From an uncultured delta proteobacterium (GTDB lineage Bacteria > Myxococcota > Myxococcia > Myxococcales > 40CM-4-68-19), in the NCBI GenBank assembly GCA_903911145.1, contig CAIWCD010000028.1, forward strand, positions 1-64,000: a stretch of DNA of 64,000 bases, read 5' to 3'. How positions within the stretch are numbered: the first letter of the stretch is position 1; every line of letters starts with the position of its first letter. Shown piece after piece: positions 56,753 to 64,000 of this stretch. The notes beneath the pieces are model-generated. The model was not told the DNA's origin. It did no database searches and worked only from the letters and a program-made list of their open reading frames with translations. The position numbers were made by a program, and so were the translations under genes.

Positions 56753-58879
56753 CTATGCCTTGATGCGGATGCGTGCGTCGACCGCGACCACTCCCTGTCC
56801 GGGCCCGCGCGCAACGAGCGGGTTGATGTCGAGTTCGCAGATCTCGGGCAGATCGTCGACGAGGCGGCTGACGCGCAGGAGCGCATCGATGAGCGCTGCA
56901 CGATCGGCCGGTGGTGCGCCGCGATATCCCTCGAGCAGCTTGCGCCCGCGGATCTGCTCGAGCATCTCGCCGGCGTCGACGTCGGTGAGCGGATGCACGC
57001 GGAAGACGACGTCCTTCCAGACCTCGACGTTGACGCCGCCGATTCCGAAGCCGAGCAGCGGGCCAAACGTCGGGTCGTGCGTGACGCCGATGAAGGTCTC
57101 GATGCCGCCCTTGATCATCTGCTGCACGATGACGCCGTCCATCTGCGCCGCGAGTCCGCGCTCTTCGAGGCGGCTGCGCATGAGCGAGAATCCGGCCGCG
57201 ACGCTCTTCGCATCGGTGAGGTCGAGCATCACGCCGCCCACATCGCTCTTGTGCGTGATTGTCGAGGAGGCGAGCTTGAGCGCGACCGGATAGCCGATCT
57301 CGCTGGCGGCGCGCGCGGCCTCTTCCCCGGTCGCGGCGAAGACGGTGCGCGGCATGTTGATTCCGTAGGCCGCGAGAACTTCGCGCACGTGCTCGGCGTC
57401 GAGCCAGCGGCCGTGCGGATCGGCATTTCCTGCTGCGGCTTGCGTCGCGATCACCTTGCGTGCCCGCTCGGGCTGCACGTCGGCGAGAACGGGCACGACT
57501 CCTTCGGGACGCTTCTGCCACTCGCCGTAGCGCACCGCTCGCGAGAGCGCGATCGCGGCCGATTCAGGGAACGCGTACGAGGGGAACTTTCCTTCGCGCA
57601 TCGACGAGAGCGCGGCAGGCACGCCGTGCTTTCCGAGGAAGCAGGTGAGCACGGGCTTGGTCGCGCCAGCTCCCGCGCGGCGAATCGCGCTCGCGACTTC
57701 GCTCGCCTCGGTGACGATCGGCGGAACGAAGATCACCAGCACGGAATCGATCTTCTCGTCGGCGAGCATCAGCTTGAGCGCGCGCTCATAGGACGCAGCG
57801 CTGGCGCTCGCGATCATATCGACCGGATTCTTCACCGACGCTTCCGCGGGGAGGAATTCGCGCAGCGCCGTCTCTGTCTCGGCAGAGAGCGGCGGCAGGA
57901 CGAGACCGCGGCTCTCGCATGCATCCGACGCCATGATGCCGGGGCCGCCTGCATTGGTGAGCACGCCGACCCGCTTGCCAGCGGGCACAGGCTGGTTTGC
58001 CAGCAGCATCGCGACGTCGAAGAGCTCCTCGAGCGTATCGGTGCGCAGCACGCCCGCCTGCCCGAGCACGGCGTCGACCGCGATGTCGAGGCCCGCGAGC
58101 GAGCCCGTGTGCGAACTCGCCGCGCGCGCTCCCGCCTCGGTGCGCCCGCTCTTGACCGCGACGATCGGCTTCTTGCGCGTCACGCGGCGGGCGATCTGCA
58201 TGAAGCGCTGCGGGTTCCCGAAGTTCTCCATGTAGAGGAGAATCACGCGCGTGTTCTCTTCGTTTTCCCAGAACTCGAGCAGGTCGTTGCTCGAGACGTC
58301 GGCCTTGTTTCCCACCGAGACGAACTGGCTGATGCCGATGCCGATCTCCTGCGCGTAGTCGAGGATCGCGAGGCCCAGTGCGCCGGATTGTGACGACATG
58401 CCGACGTGGCCAGCAGGCGGCCAGGTGGGCGCGAACGAAGCATTCACCGAGAAGTTCCCCTCGGTATTGACGAGGCCGAGGCAGTTCGGGCCGACCATGC
58501 GGATTCCCGCCGCGCGGATCTTGCGGACCATCTCGTCCTGCACGGCCTTGCCCGCGGGGCCCGTCTCGCCGAAGCCCGCGCTGATGACGACCACGCCCTT
58601 GACGCCCTTGGCGACGCAATCATCGATCGCGTGCGGCACCTCGCCCTTGGGCACCACGAGCACCGCGAGATCGACCGGATCGGGAATCGCGACGAGCGAA
58701 GGATAGGCGCGCACCGACTGCACCACGGCCGCCTTGGGATTGACCGGGAAGACCGGCCCTTGAAATCCCGCCGAGATCAGATTGTGGAAGATCTCTCCGC
58801 TCACCGAGCCGCGGTGGCGCGACGCTCCAACGACGGCGATCGAGCGGGGGCGGAAGAGTGCGTCCATCGAGCTGGCCAT
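56753..58879 (-). CDS. ADP-forming acyl-CoA synthetase (fused alpha-beta)
   Basis: A 708-residue enzyme that interconverts acyl-CoA, ADP and phosphate with free acid, CoA and ATP. An N-terminal CoA-binding domain ('SIAVVGASRHRGSVSGEIFHNLI'), a succinyl-CoA-ligase-like domain, and the phosphohistidine His257 in SSHTGSLAG are visible. The C-terminal ATP-grasp_5 domain includes 'YPVALKLASSTITHKSDVGGV' and 'ELDINPLVA'. It is a single chain with alpha then beta order, as in the acetyl-CoA synthetase (ADP-forming) and acyl-CoA synthetase families. ATG 58879 is preferred over the long upstream extension, which overlaps the divergent HIT gene. The acid substrate is not known. Confidence 0.9.
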   Translation of the reverse strand: MASSMDALFRPRSIAVVGASRHRGSVSGEIFHNLISAGFQGPVFPVNPKAAVVQSVRAYPSLVAIPDPVDLAVLVVPKGEVPHAIDDCVAKGVKGVVVISAGFGETGPAGKAVQDEMVRKIRAAGIRMVGPNCLGLVNTEGNFSVNASFAPTWPPAGHVGMSSQSGALGLAILDYAQEIGIGISQFVSVGNKADVSSNDLLEFWENEENTRVILLYMENFGNPQRFMQIARRVTRKKPIVAVKSGRTEAGARAASSHTGSLAGLDIAVDAVLGQAGVLRTDTLEELFDVAMLLANQPVPAGKRVGVLTNAGGPGIMASDACESRGLVLPPLSAETETALREFLPAEASVKNPVDMIASASAASYERALKLMLADEKIDSVLVIFVPPIVTEASEVASAIRRAGAGATKPVLTCFLGKHGVPAALSSMREGKFPSYAFPESAAIALSRAVRYGEWQKRPEGVVPVLADVQPERARKVIATQAAAGNADPHGRWLDAEHVREVLAAYGINMPRTVFAATGEEAARAASEIGYPVALKLASSTITHKSDVGGVMLDLTDAKSVAAGFSLMRSRLEERGLAAQMDGVIVQQMIKGGIETFIGVTHDPTFGPLLGFGIGGVNVEVWKDVVFRVHPLTDVDAGEMLEQIRGRKLLEGYRGAPPADRAALIDALLRVSRLVDDLPEICELDINPLVARGPGQGVVAVDARIRIKA

Positions 58880-58967
58880 GAGAGTGCCTCGCGTGCTGGT
58901 GATGGCGAAGGGATAGAGCGCATGTGGACGCTTCGCCAAGCGACTTCTTCGTGTGTATAAGGCGCAT

Positions 58968-59315
58968 ATGTCAGTCGATTGCACGTTCTGCGACATCGTG
59001 TCTGGCGTGATCCCCACCGAGCATCTCGCGTCGGATCCGTTCGGCGTGGTGGTCGCGGATATCCATCCGCAAGCGCCGACGCATCTGCTGATCATTCCCA
59101 AGCTGCATATCCGCTCGCTCGCCGAGGTGACGGAGGCGGAGTGGCCGACGATCGGTCGCGTGCTGGGTCTCGCGGCGCGCGCGGCGCATGCCTGCGGTCT
59201 CGATCAATCGGGATATCGCACGGTGATCAACTCGGGCCTCAATGCCGGGCAGACCGTGGATCATCTCCATATCCACCTGCTCGCGGGACGGCCGATGCTC
59301 TGGCCGCCGGGATAG
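58968..59315 (+). CDS. HIT-family nucleotide-binding hydrolase
   Basis: A 115-residue HIT protein of the HINT/PKCI group. 'CTFCDIVSGVIPTEHL' is the N-terminal zinc-binding type segment. 'APTHLLIIPKLHIRSL' and the triad motif HLHIHLLAG (about 98-106) complete the fold. ATG 58968 has AAGG 6 bases upstream; GTG at 58953 is an alternative five codons earlier. Members hydrolyse phosphoramidates such as AMP-lysine. First gene of a long plus-strand unit. Confidence 0.9.
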   Translation: MSVDCTFCDIVSGVIPTEHLASDPFGVVVADIHPQAPTHLLIIPKLHIRSLAEVTEAEWPTIGRVLGLAARAAHACGLDQSGYRTVINSGLNAGQTVDHLHIHLLAGRPMLWPPG

Positions 59316-59328
59316 TCGCGGACTTCGT

Positions 59329-61224
59329 TTGAGCGCCACGAGGAATTCCAGGAGCGGGCCGCGCGCCGCTGCGCGCACCACAGCGCCAGCAGGCGTCTTC
59401 GCGGGTCTTGCGCAGGAGCTTGATGCGCTCTTCGGCTCCGTGCGTGCATGGCAATTCGGCATCGTCGGTCTCGCGCTCCTCTTCGGCGCGATCTCGCATT
59501 GGGTCATCTTCGAATACGATCTCTTCTGGCAGGTCCGCTTCGGTCGCGAACTCCTCGCCGGCGCGCCCGTGCAGTCGATCGATCGCTGGAGCCACACGGC
59601 CTTCGGGACGCCCTATCGGAATATCCAGTGGCTATCGACGATCTTCATGGCGCTCGTGGCGAAGCTTGCGCCCGGATATATCGCCTTCGGATATCTGCGC
59701 TCGCTCTTCATCGCAGGCTGGATCTATCTGCTCGGCCGCCTCAGCCGCGCGGGCCGCTGGCCGCTGTTCGTCGCGATTCTGCTCGTGCCGTGGATCTACC
59801 TCGCGAGCTGGTTTCGTCTGCAGATGCGCCCCGACCTCTTCGCGGCCTGCATCTTCGCGGCGCTCCTCTTGCTCCTCTTGTCGAATGCGAGCGACGCGCG
59901 CAAGCGACTCGGCGGGCTCGCGCTGCTGCTGCTCTCTGCAAACGTGCATACCGGCACGGTCGTCTTTGGAATCCTCCTCTACTCGTCCTATGCGCTCACC
60001 GCGAACAGTTCGTGGCGCAATCGATTGGTCTACGCTGGCCTCGGTTTCCTCTGCTGGTTCGCGACGCCCAATGGAATCACGATTCTCCAGATCGTTCGCG
60101 ACAACGCGCTCACCTATGATTGGTCGCGCACGCACAATCCCGATCTGCAGCCGTTCTCCACGTCGCTGCTTGAATTGAGCCAGGGCGGTTGGGCGCTGCG
60201 TCTCTGGGTCGCCTATTGCGGCCTCGCGCTCATTTCGCTCTTCCAGCCGAAGGCGCGATTGCCCGCGCTCTATCAGAACCGTCTGTTCGTCCTTGGTGTC
60301 GCGGGCCTGCTCACGCTCGAGTCGCTCCACCATATCCGCGCGATTCATTACCAGATGGTGTTCCTGTTGCCGGCGGTGGCCACGTTCATCGGTTCGCTCA
60401 CCTCCCGCATCCAACTCGCTGCGCCGCTCGCCGCCGCCTGCTTCCTCTGGGGAGGCCTGCTTCCAGAGCAGATTCACACGTCAGCTCATCCAATCGGCGA
60501 CGGCGTTTCCAATCTCGATCTTCCGGTGGAGAGCGCGGCCTTCATCGCCGCCGTAAGGCCGACCGGGAAGCTGCACAACGCATATCCCTTCGGCGGATAC
60601 CTCATCGATGTATTGCCGGACTATCCCGTTTCAATCGACGGGCGGGAGCTGCCGTTCGCCGCATTCCGCGACGAGATGAGCAGTGCAATCGGCACCGGTC
60701 GCTATGCGGAGTTCCTGCGCGAGCATCACATCGATATCGTGCTCGAGACGCTTCCCGGTCCGCTGCGCGATCTTCAGCAGGGAATGATCGACGGCCACGA
60801 GCCGCTCTATCCGCGGCAGGAGTGGGCGACCGTCTTCTTCGACAACATCTCGATTGTCTATCTGCGCCGCACCGACGCCAACTCCCGGATCATCGCGCAA
60901 CATGAATACCAGGCGATTCACCGCGGGATATCTCCCAATCAGATCCAGCGCGGCGCGGAGGCGTTCTACGATCGCGAATACGAGCGCTGTTTGAATGAAG
61001 TTGCCGATAGCATCTATTGCCGCATGGGCAAGGCGACCATCCTCGCCCGGCAAGGGCAGGGCGACAGTGCGCTGGCGCTGCTGAATGAGGCGCGGCGGAT
61101 CGATCCGAAGAGCCTCGAGGTGCTCGTCTCGTTGCTGCAGGCCGCGCAGGGCCGCAACGATCAAGCGGCCATCGAAGAGCTCGTTCAAACACTCGACCGT
61201 GTCGGCCATCGAATGGCGCCATGA
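59329..61224 (+). CDS. polytopic membrane protein with C-terminal TPR
   Basis: About 631 residues from the likely TTG start at 59329, which has no good ribosome site; the true start is uncertain within about 40 codons. About ten membrane segments follow. 'FEYDLFWQVRFGRELLAGAPVQSIDRWSHTAFGTPYRNIQWLS' is the first loop pattern seen in lipid-linked-sugar glycosyltransferase-like (GT-C) membrane proteins. A soluble region ('YPVSIDGRELPFAAFRDEM') precedes two to three TPR units at the C-terminus ('GKATILARQGQGDSALALLNEARRIDPKSLEVL'). Stop overlaps the rlmF start. Function unknown; envelope glycan work is possible. Confidence 0.7.
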   Translation: MSATRNSRSGPRAAARTTAPAGVFAGLAQELDALFGSVRAWQFGIVGLALLFGAISHWVIFEYDLFWQVRFGRELLAGAPVQSIDRWSHTAFGTPYRNIQWLSTIFMALVAKLAPGYIAFGYLRSLFIAGWIYLLGRLSRAGRWPLFVAILLVPWIYLASWFRLQMRPDLFAACIFAALLLLLLSNASDARKRLGGLALLLLSANVHTGTVVFGILLYSSYALTANSSWRNRLVYAGLGFLCWFATPNGITILQIVRDNALTYDWSRTHNPDLQPFSTSLLELSQGGWALRLWVAYCGLALISLFQPKARLPALYQNRLFVLGVAGLLTLESLHHIRAIHYQMVFLLPAVATFIGSLTSRIQLAAPLAAACFLWGGLLPEQIHTSAHPIGDGVSNLDLPVESAAFIAAVRPTGKLHNAYPFGGYLIDVLPDYPVSIDGRELPFAAFRDEMSSAIGTGRYAEFLREHHIDIVLETLPGPLRDLQQGMIDGHEPLYPRQEWATVFFDNISIVYLRRTDANSRIIAQHEYQAIHRGISPNQIQRGAEAFYDREYERCLNEVADSIYCRMGKATILARQGQGDSALALLNEARRIDPKSLEVLVSLLQAAQGRNDQAAIEELVQTLDRVGHRMAP

Positions 61225-62183
61225 GATCGCGCAAAGAGGAGACGCTGCATCCGCGCAATCGCCACCGCGGTGGACTCGACTTTGCGCGACTCTCCCGCGC
61301 GTGCCCCGCCCTCAAGCCTCATATCTCGACGAATCAATGGGGCAATGAAGCGATCGATTTCGCCAACCCTGCGGCGCAGCGCCTGTTGAATGCAGCCTTA
61401 TTAAAAGAATACTACGGCGTCGGGCATTGGGATTTGCCCGAAGGCGCGCTCTGTCCATCCATTCCCGGCCGGGCCGACTATATCCATTGCCTCGCGGATC
61501 TCCTCGCCGAGAGCAACCGCACCTCGATTCCCCGTGGCCAGCAGGTGCGGGCGCTGGATATCGGCGTCGGCGCCAGTTGCGTCTATCCCCTCATTGGCCA
61601 CGCGGAATATGGTTGGCGTTTCCTCGGCACTGATATCGATGCGCGCGCCCTCTCCTCTGCGCAGCAGATTGTCGATTCCAATGCGGGATTGAAGGGACAG
61701 ATCGAACTGCGTCTCCAACCGTCGCTCGCGAAGATCCTCGGCGGGATCCTCCAGCGGGACGAACTGTTCGATCTGACGCTCTGCAATCCACCGTTTCATG
61801 GCTCGCCCGCGGAAGCCGAGGTGAGCGCGAAACGCAAATGGAGCAGGCTGGGCAAGGACGCGCGCAATGGCGGGCGGCCGACGCTCAACTATGGTGGACA
61901 GGATCGGGAGCTCTGGTGCCCGGGCGGCGAGCTGGCGTTTGTCCGCAAGCTGATCGCCGAGAGTGTGCCGCTCGCAAAGCGCTGCCTCTGGTTTACCTCG
62001 CTGATCTCCAAAAGCGATCACCTGCGCCCCCTTCGCGCGGCGCTCACGCTGGCGCACGTGGTGGAGAGCCGGACCGTCGAGATGAAGGCGGGCCAGAAGA
62101 CGAGTCGGCTCCTCGCCTGGACATATCTTACGCCGGCCGAACGAGAGGCGTGGCGAGCGCGTGCGCAAGGATCGATTCCGTGA
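61221..62183 (+). CDS. rlmF: 23S rRNA (adenine1618-N6)-methyltransferase
   Basis: A 320-residue SAM-dependent methyltransferase (YbiN/RlmF). Residues 9-16 (LHPRNRHRGGLDF) and 'FANPAAQRLLNAALLKEYYGVGHWDLPEG' are diagnostic. ALDIGVGASCVYPLIG near 111-126 binds SAM, and the NPPF motif at 189-192 is catalytic. The 'KRKWSRLGKDARNGGRPTLNYGG' stretch is also family-typical. In E. coli it methylates A1618 of 23S rRNA. It overlaps the upstream gene (ATGA) and the downstream GNAT gene (GTGA). Confidence 0.93.
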   Translation: MRSRKEETLHPRNRHRGGLDFARLSRACPALKPHISTNQWGNEAIDFANPAAQRLLNAALLKEYYGVGHWDLPEGALCPSIPGRADYIHCLADLLAESNRTSIPRGQQVRALDIGVGASCVYPLIGHAEYGWRFLGTDIDARALSSAQQIVDSNAGLKGQIELRLQPSLAKILGGILQRDELFDLTLCNPPFHGSPAEAEVSAKRKWSRLGKDARNGGRPTLNYGGQDRELWCPGGELAFVRKLIAESVPLAKRCLWFTSLISKSDHLRPLRAALTLAHVVESRTVEMKAGQKTSRLLAWTYLTPAEREAWRARAQGSIP

Positions 62184-62971
62184 CGATTGTTCCAAACGCC
62201 CCTCGCGGAGGGCGTTCCGCGTTGAATGAGGAGATGGATGGCTCCACGCCCAACGCCTCGCTCGAATCGATAGAAGCCCGCGTCGAGGCGCTCAGCGTTG
62301 CGCTCGAGCGCGGCGAGATTGCGCGGGCGTTGGACCTGGTGCGCGATCTCGACGTTGAATTGCTGCGCACAACGCCGACAGCGGCCCCGCGATTGAAGGA
62401 GCTGATTGCCCGCGCACTCGAAGTCGCGGAACAGGTGCGCGCGGCGCGCGAGCAGGAGCTCTTGAAGCTGGCCTCGGTTGCGCCGCCTGCGGACGCTGCT
62501 GCAGCCATGTTGCCGAGCCCTTATCAATTCCGGACAGGCGCACCCACCGATCACGCGCTGGTCGTGTCGATGCTCGCCGCGCTATTCGATGAGATCGCCC
62601 CGGCGGACGTCGCCGAGCGCAGCAAGCGACATCTCTCCGCCGATATCACCGCGGCGCTTCAATCATCCCTCGTCCGCGTCTTTATCGCGGAGCGGGATGG
62701 ACGAGCCGCCGGAATGATTCGCGTCGATATCCTCTCGGGCGCGCCGAGCTTTCGTCTGACCGATGAACCGCGCTGCGGATATATCGACCAGATGTGGGTG
62801 CGGCCGGCCGATCGCAACCAGCGCCTCGGCCGGCGCCTCCTCCGGCTCGCCGAGGATTGGGTGCGCGCTCAGGGGATTGGCCATTGCCTGCTGCATGCAG
62901 CGCCGAAGGCGGTCCAGTTTTATTCGCGGCTCGACTATCAATCGACGCGGCAGCTCTTCAAGAAGCTCTAA
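62180..62971 (+). CDS. GNAT acetyltransferase with N-terminal helical region
   Basis: A 263-residue protein from GTG 62180 (AAGGA 8 bases upstream, overlapping the rlmF stop). Residues about 20-90 are a charged helical, coiled-coil-like region. From about 115 a GNAT domain: 'RVFIAERDGRAAGMIRVDI', 'YIDQMWVRPADRNQRLGRRLLRLAEDW' with the acetyl-CoA loop (RNQRLGRRL), and 'AAPKAVQFYSRLDYQS'. The substrate is unknown. Next to rlmF and a putative RNA methyltransferase it could act on translation components, but this rests on context only. Confidence 0.82.
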   Translation: MTIVPNAPRGGRSALNEEMDGSTPNASLESIEARVEALSVALERGEIARALDLVRDLDVELLRTTPTAAPRLKELIARALEVAEQVRAAREQELLKLASVAPPADAAAAMLPSPYQFRTGAPTDHALVVSMLAALFDEIAPADVAERSKRHLSADITAALQSSLVRVFIAERDGRAAGMIRVDILSGAPSFRLTDEPRCGYIDQMWVRPADRNQRLGRRLLRLAEDWVRAQGIGHCLLHAAPKAVQFYSRLDYQSTRQLFKKL

Positions 62972-63010
62972 TCACCAGTTTCGCGGCGCGCGGCATATAA
63001 CGTCGTGCCA

Positions 63011-64000
63011 ATGACGTTCGATCCCTCGAGCCGCGCGCTCCTCACTCCGCGAGACTTGTCGCACTTCGCCGCGGAGACGCTCTTCTGCGAGGTGGCGCGC
63101 GCGCTCTGTCATGCGAGATGTCTGCCGCGCAAGGAGCTCTTTGAATCGTGGGAGGTCGCGCAGCGCACGCGGCAGCGGTTTCGTGGTGGCAAGGTGTTCG
63201 ATCTCGCGTGCGGACATGGATTGATTGCGCAGTTGATGCTCCTGCTCGACGACTCTTCGGTGAGCGCGCAGGCCATCGATCGAAGGCTGCCCGCAAGCGC
63301 CAGGAAGGTCGCGGCGGCGCTGGGCGCGGTCTGGCCGCAGCTCAACTCGCGGGTCGAGTTCATCCAGGGGCCGATATCGAGAGTGCAGCTCGAGCCAGGT
63401 GATATCGCGGTCTCGGCCCATGCTTGCGGAGCGCTGACGGACGAGGTGCTCACGCTCGCAGCCGCCGCGCAGGCCCGCGTCGCGGTGCTGCCATGCTGTC
63501 ACGATGGTGATTCAAATGACTCCGCCGGACTCGAAGGCTGGCTCGAGCAGGGACTCGCGATCGACGCGGTCCGTGCAGTCGAGCTGCGCAATCGGGGATA
63601 TCAAGTTCATACCGAGGTGATATCTGCGGCGACAACGCCGAAGAATCGACTTCTCCTCGGCAGGCCGCTGCTCGAACTCTATCGAGCGACTCGATATGAC
63701 GCGCATCTGCCGCAGGGCGTGATCTCCCTGCGCGACGGCGAACCCGCTCCGGCGCTCGATGCGCTGCTGCGGCCTGACGCGCCTTCGTGGGCATTCATCA
63801 CGGCGTGGAATCCCGGCTCGCGCCAACTGTCGCGACCGGAGAATGAGCGCAGGCAGAAAGCGCTGGTGCGCGAATTGACCGGCCGCTATCGCCTCTTTCC
63901 GGGCGCGGGAATTGGCGACGACGGCAATTGGCCGCCCGAGTTGAGCGTGCTCGCGCTGGGTATCTCGGAGACTGACGCGATCGCGCGCGGCCGCGCCTGG
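63011..64000 (+). CDS. TRM13/METTL25-like methyltransferase fused to DUF3293 (3' end outside window)
   Basis: An open frame of at least 330 residues running off the window. Residues about 5-230 form a class I methyltransferase: 'KVFDLACGHGLIAQLML' SAM motif, then 'AHACGALTDEVLTLAAAA' and 'VAVLPCCHD', the pair of Cys-containing motifs typical of the TRM13/METTL25/RRNAD1 group. Residues about 255-320 match DUF3293 ('AFITAWNPGSRQLSRPENERRQKAL', 'DGNWPPELSVLALGIS'). It starts 39 bases after the GNAT stop. The methyl acceptor (RNA likely) is unknown. Confidence 0.8.
   Translation, partial: MTFDPSSRALLTPRDLSHFAAETLFCEVARALCHARCLPRKELFESWEVAQRTRQRFRGGKVFDLACGHGLIAQLMLLLDDSSVSAQAIDRRLPASARKVAAALGAVWPQLNSRVEFIQGPISRVQLEPGDIAVSAHACGALTDEVLTLAAAAQARVAVLPCCHDGDSNDSAGLEGWLEQGLAIDAVRAVELRNRGYQVHTEVISAATTPKNRLLLGRPLLELYRATRYDAHLPQGVISLRDGEPAPALDALLRPDAPSWAFITAWNPGSRQLSRPENERRQKALVRELTGRYRLFPGAGIGDDGNWPPELSVLALGISETDAIARGRAW

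Noticed and set aside
56423-58393. 656-codon plus-strand frame
   Set aside because: Antisense to the acyl-CoA synthetase and the upstream unknown gene; no domain signal.

Overview
This is a GC-rich (roughly two-thirds G+C by eye), gene-dense stretch of bacterial chromosome with short intergenic gaps, many 4-base ATGA/GTGA start-stop overlaps and frequent GTG/TTG starts. The gene content fits Myxococcota or a near relative: a zinc-ribbon Ser/Thr kinase, PEGA, TPR and RCC1-repeat envelope proteins, Stig1-like cysteine-repeat lipoproteins, and nine predicted lipoproteins, several with low-complexity spacers behind the lipobox. The assignment is inferred from gene content only. No insertion sequence, prophage, CRISPR array or origin was seen. 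Both window edges cut a gene: tRNA-Asn on the left and a methyltransferase-DUF3293 fusion on the right.

Layout. 0-11.3 kb holds ordinary single genes: fatty-acid desaturase, an SRPBCC protein, an AidB-type acyl-CoA dehydrogenase overlapping a phosphoglycerate mutase, bacteriohemerythrin, an MFS transporter behind an internally deleted isochorismatase, a formylglycine-generating-enzyme-like lipoprotein, a small HD hydrolase, tRNA-Ser(TGA) and a TrmK-like tRNA methyltransferase. 11.3-21.9 kb is the most unusual part: three ATP-grasp or ATP-grasp-like ligases, a YbdK/GCS2 carboxylate-amine ligase, a class I glutamine amidotransferase, an M61 peptidase with PDZ, a subtilase without a signal peptide and two carboxylesterase-fold proteins. 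It is arranged as a plus-strand trio and a minus-strand quartet meeting tail to tail on a shared TTAA that supplies both stop codons. It reads as a cytoplasmic peptide- or amide-bond-forming pathway with its own hydrolases.

22-38.8 kb is envelope and signalling: an amidohydrolase lipoprotein, a PEGA/Stig1/DUF3828 operon, a kinase-TPR-RCC1 operon, an HDOD protein, and an SPFH (YdjI-like) plus zinc-ribbon (YdjG-like) pair. 38.8-46.3 kb holds a deoxyhypusine-synthase-like enzyme with a membrane-anchored papain-fold protease, divergent from an aminotransferase-dehydrogenase-aminotransferase operon that ends in lspA. 46.4-56.7 kb is mostly surface lipoproteins and unknowns, plus a PilZ protein with a degenerate receiver. 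56.7-64 kb holds an ADP-forming acyl-CoA synthetase and a divergent HIT / membrane-TPR / rlmF / GNAT / methyltransferase operon.

Limits: family names come from motif recognition without database searches. Start codons were picked from Shine-Dalgarno spacing and homology expectation, and alternatives are stated where they matter.
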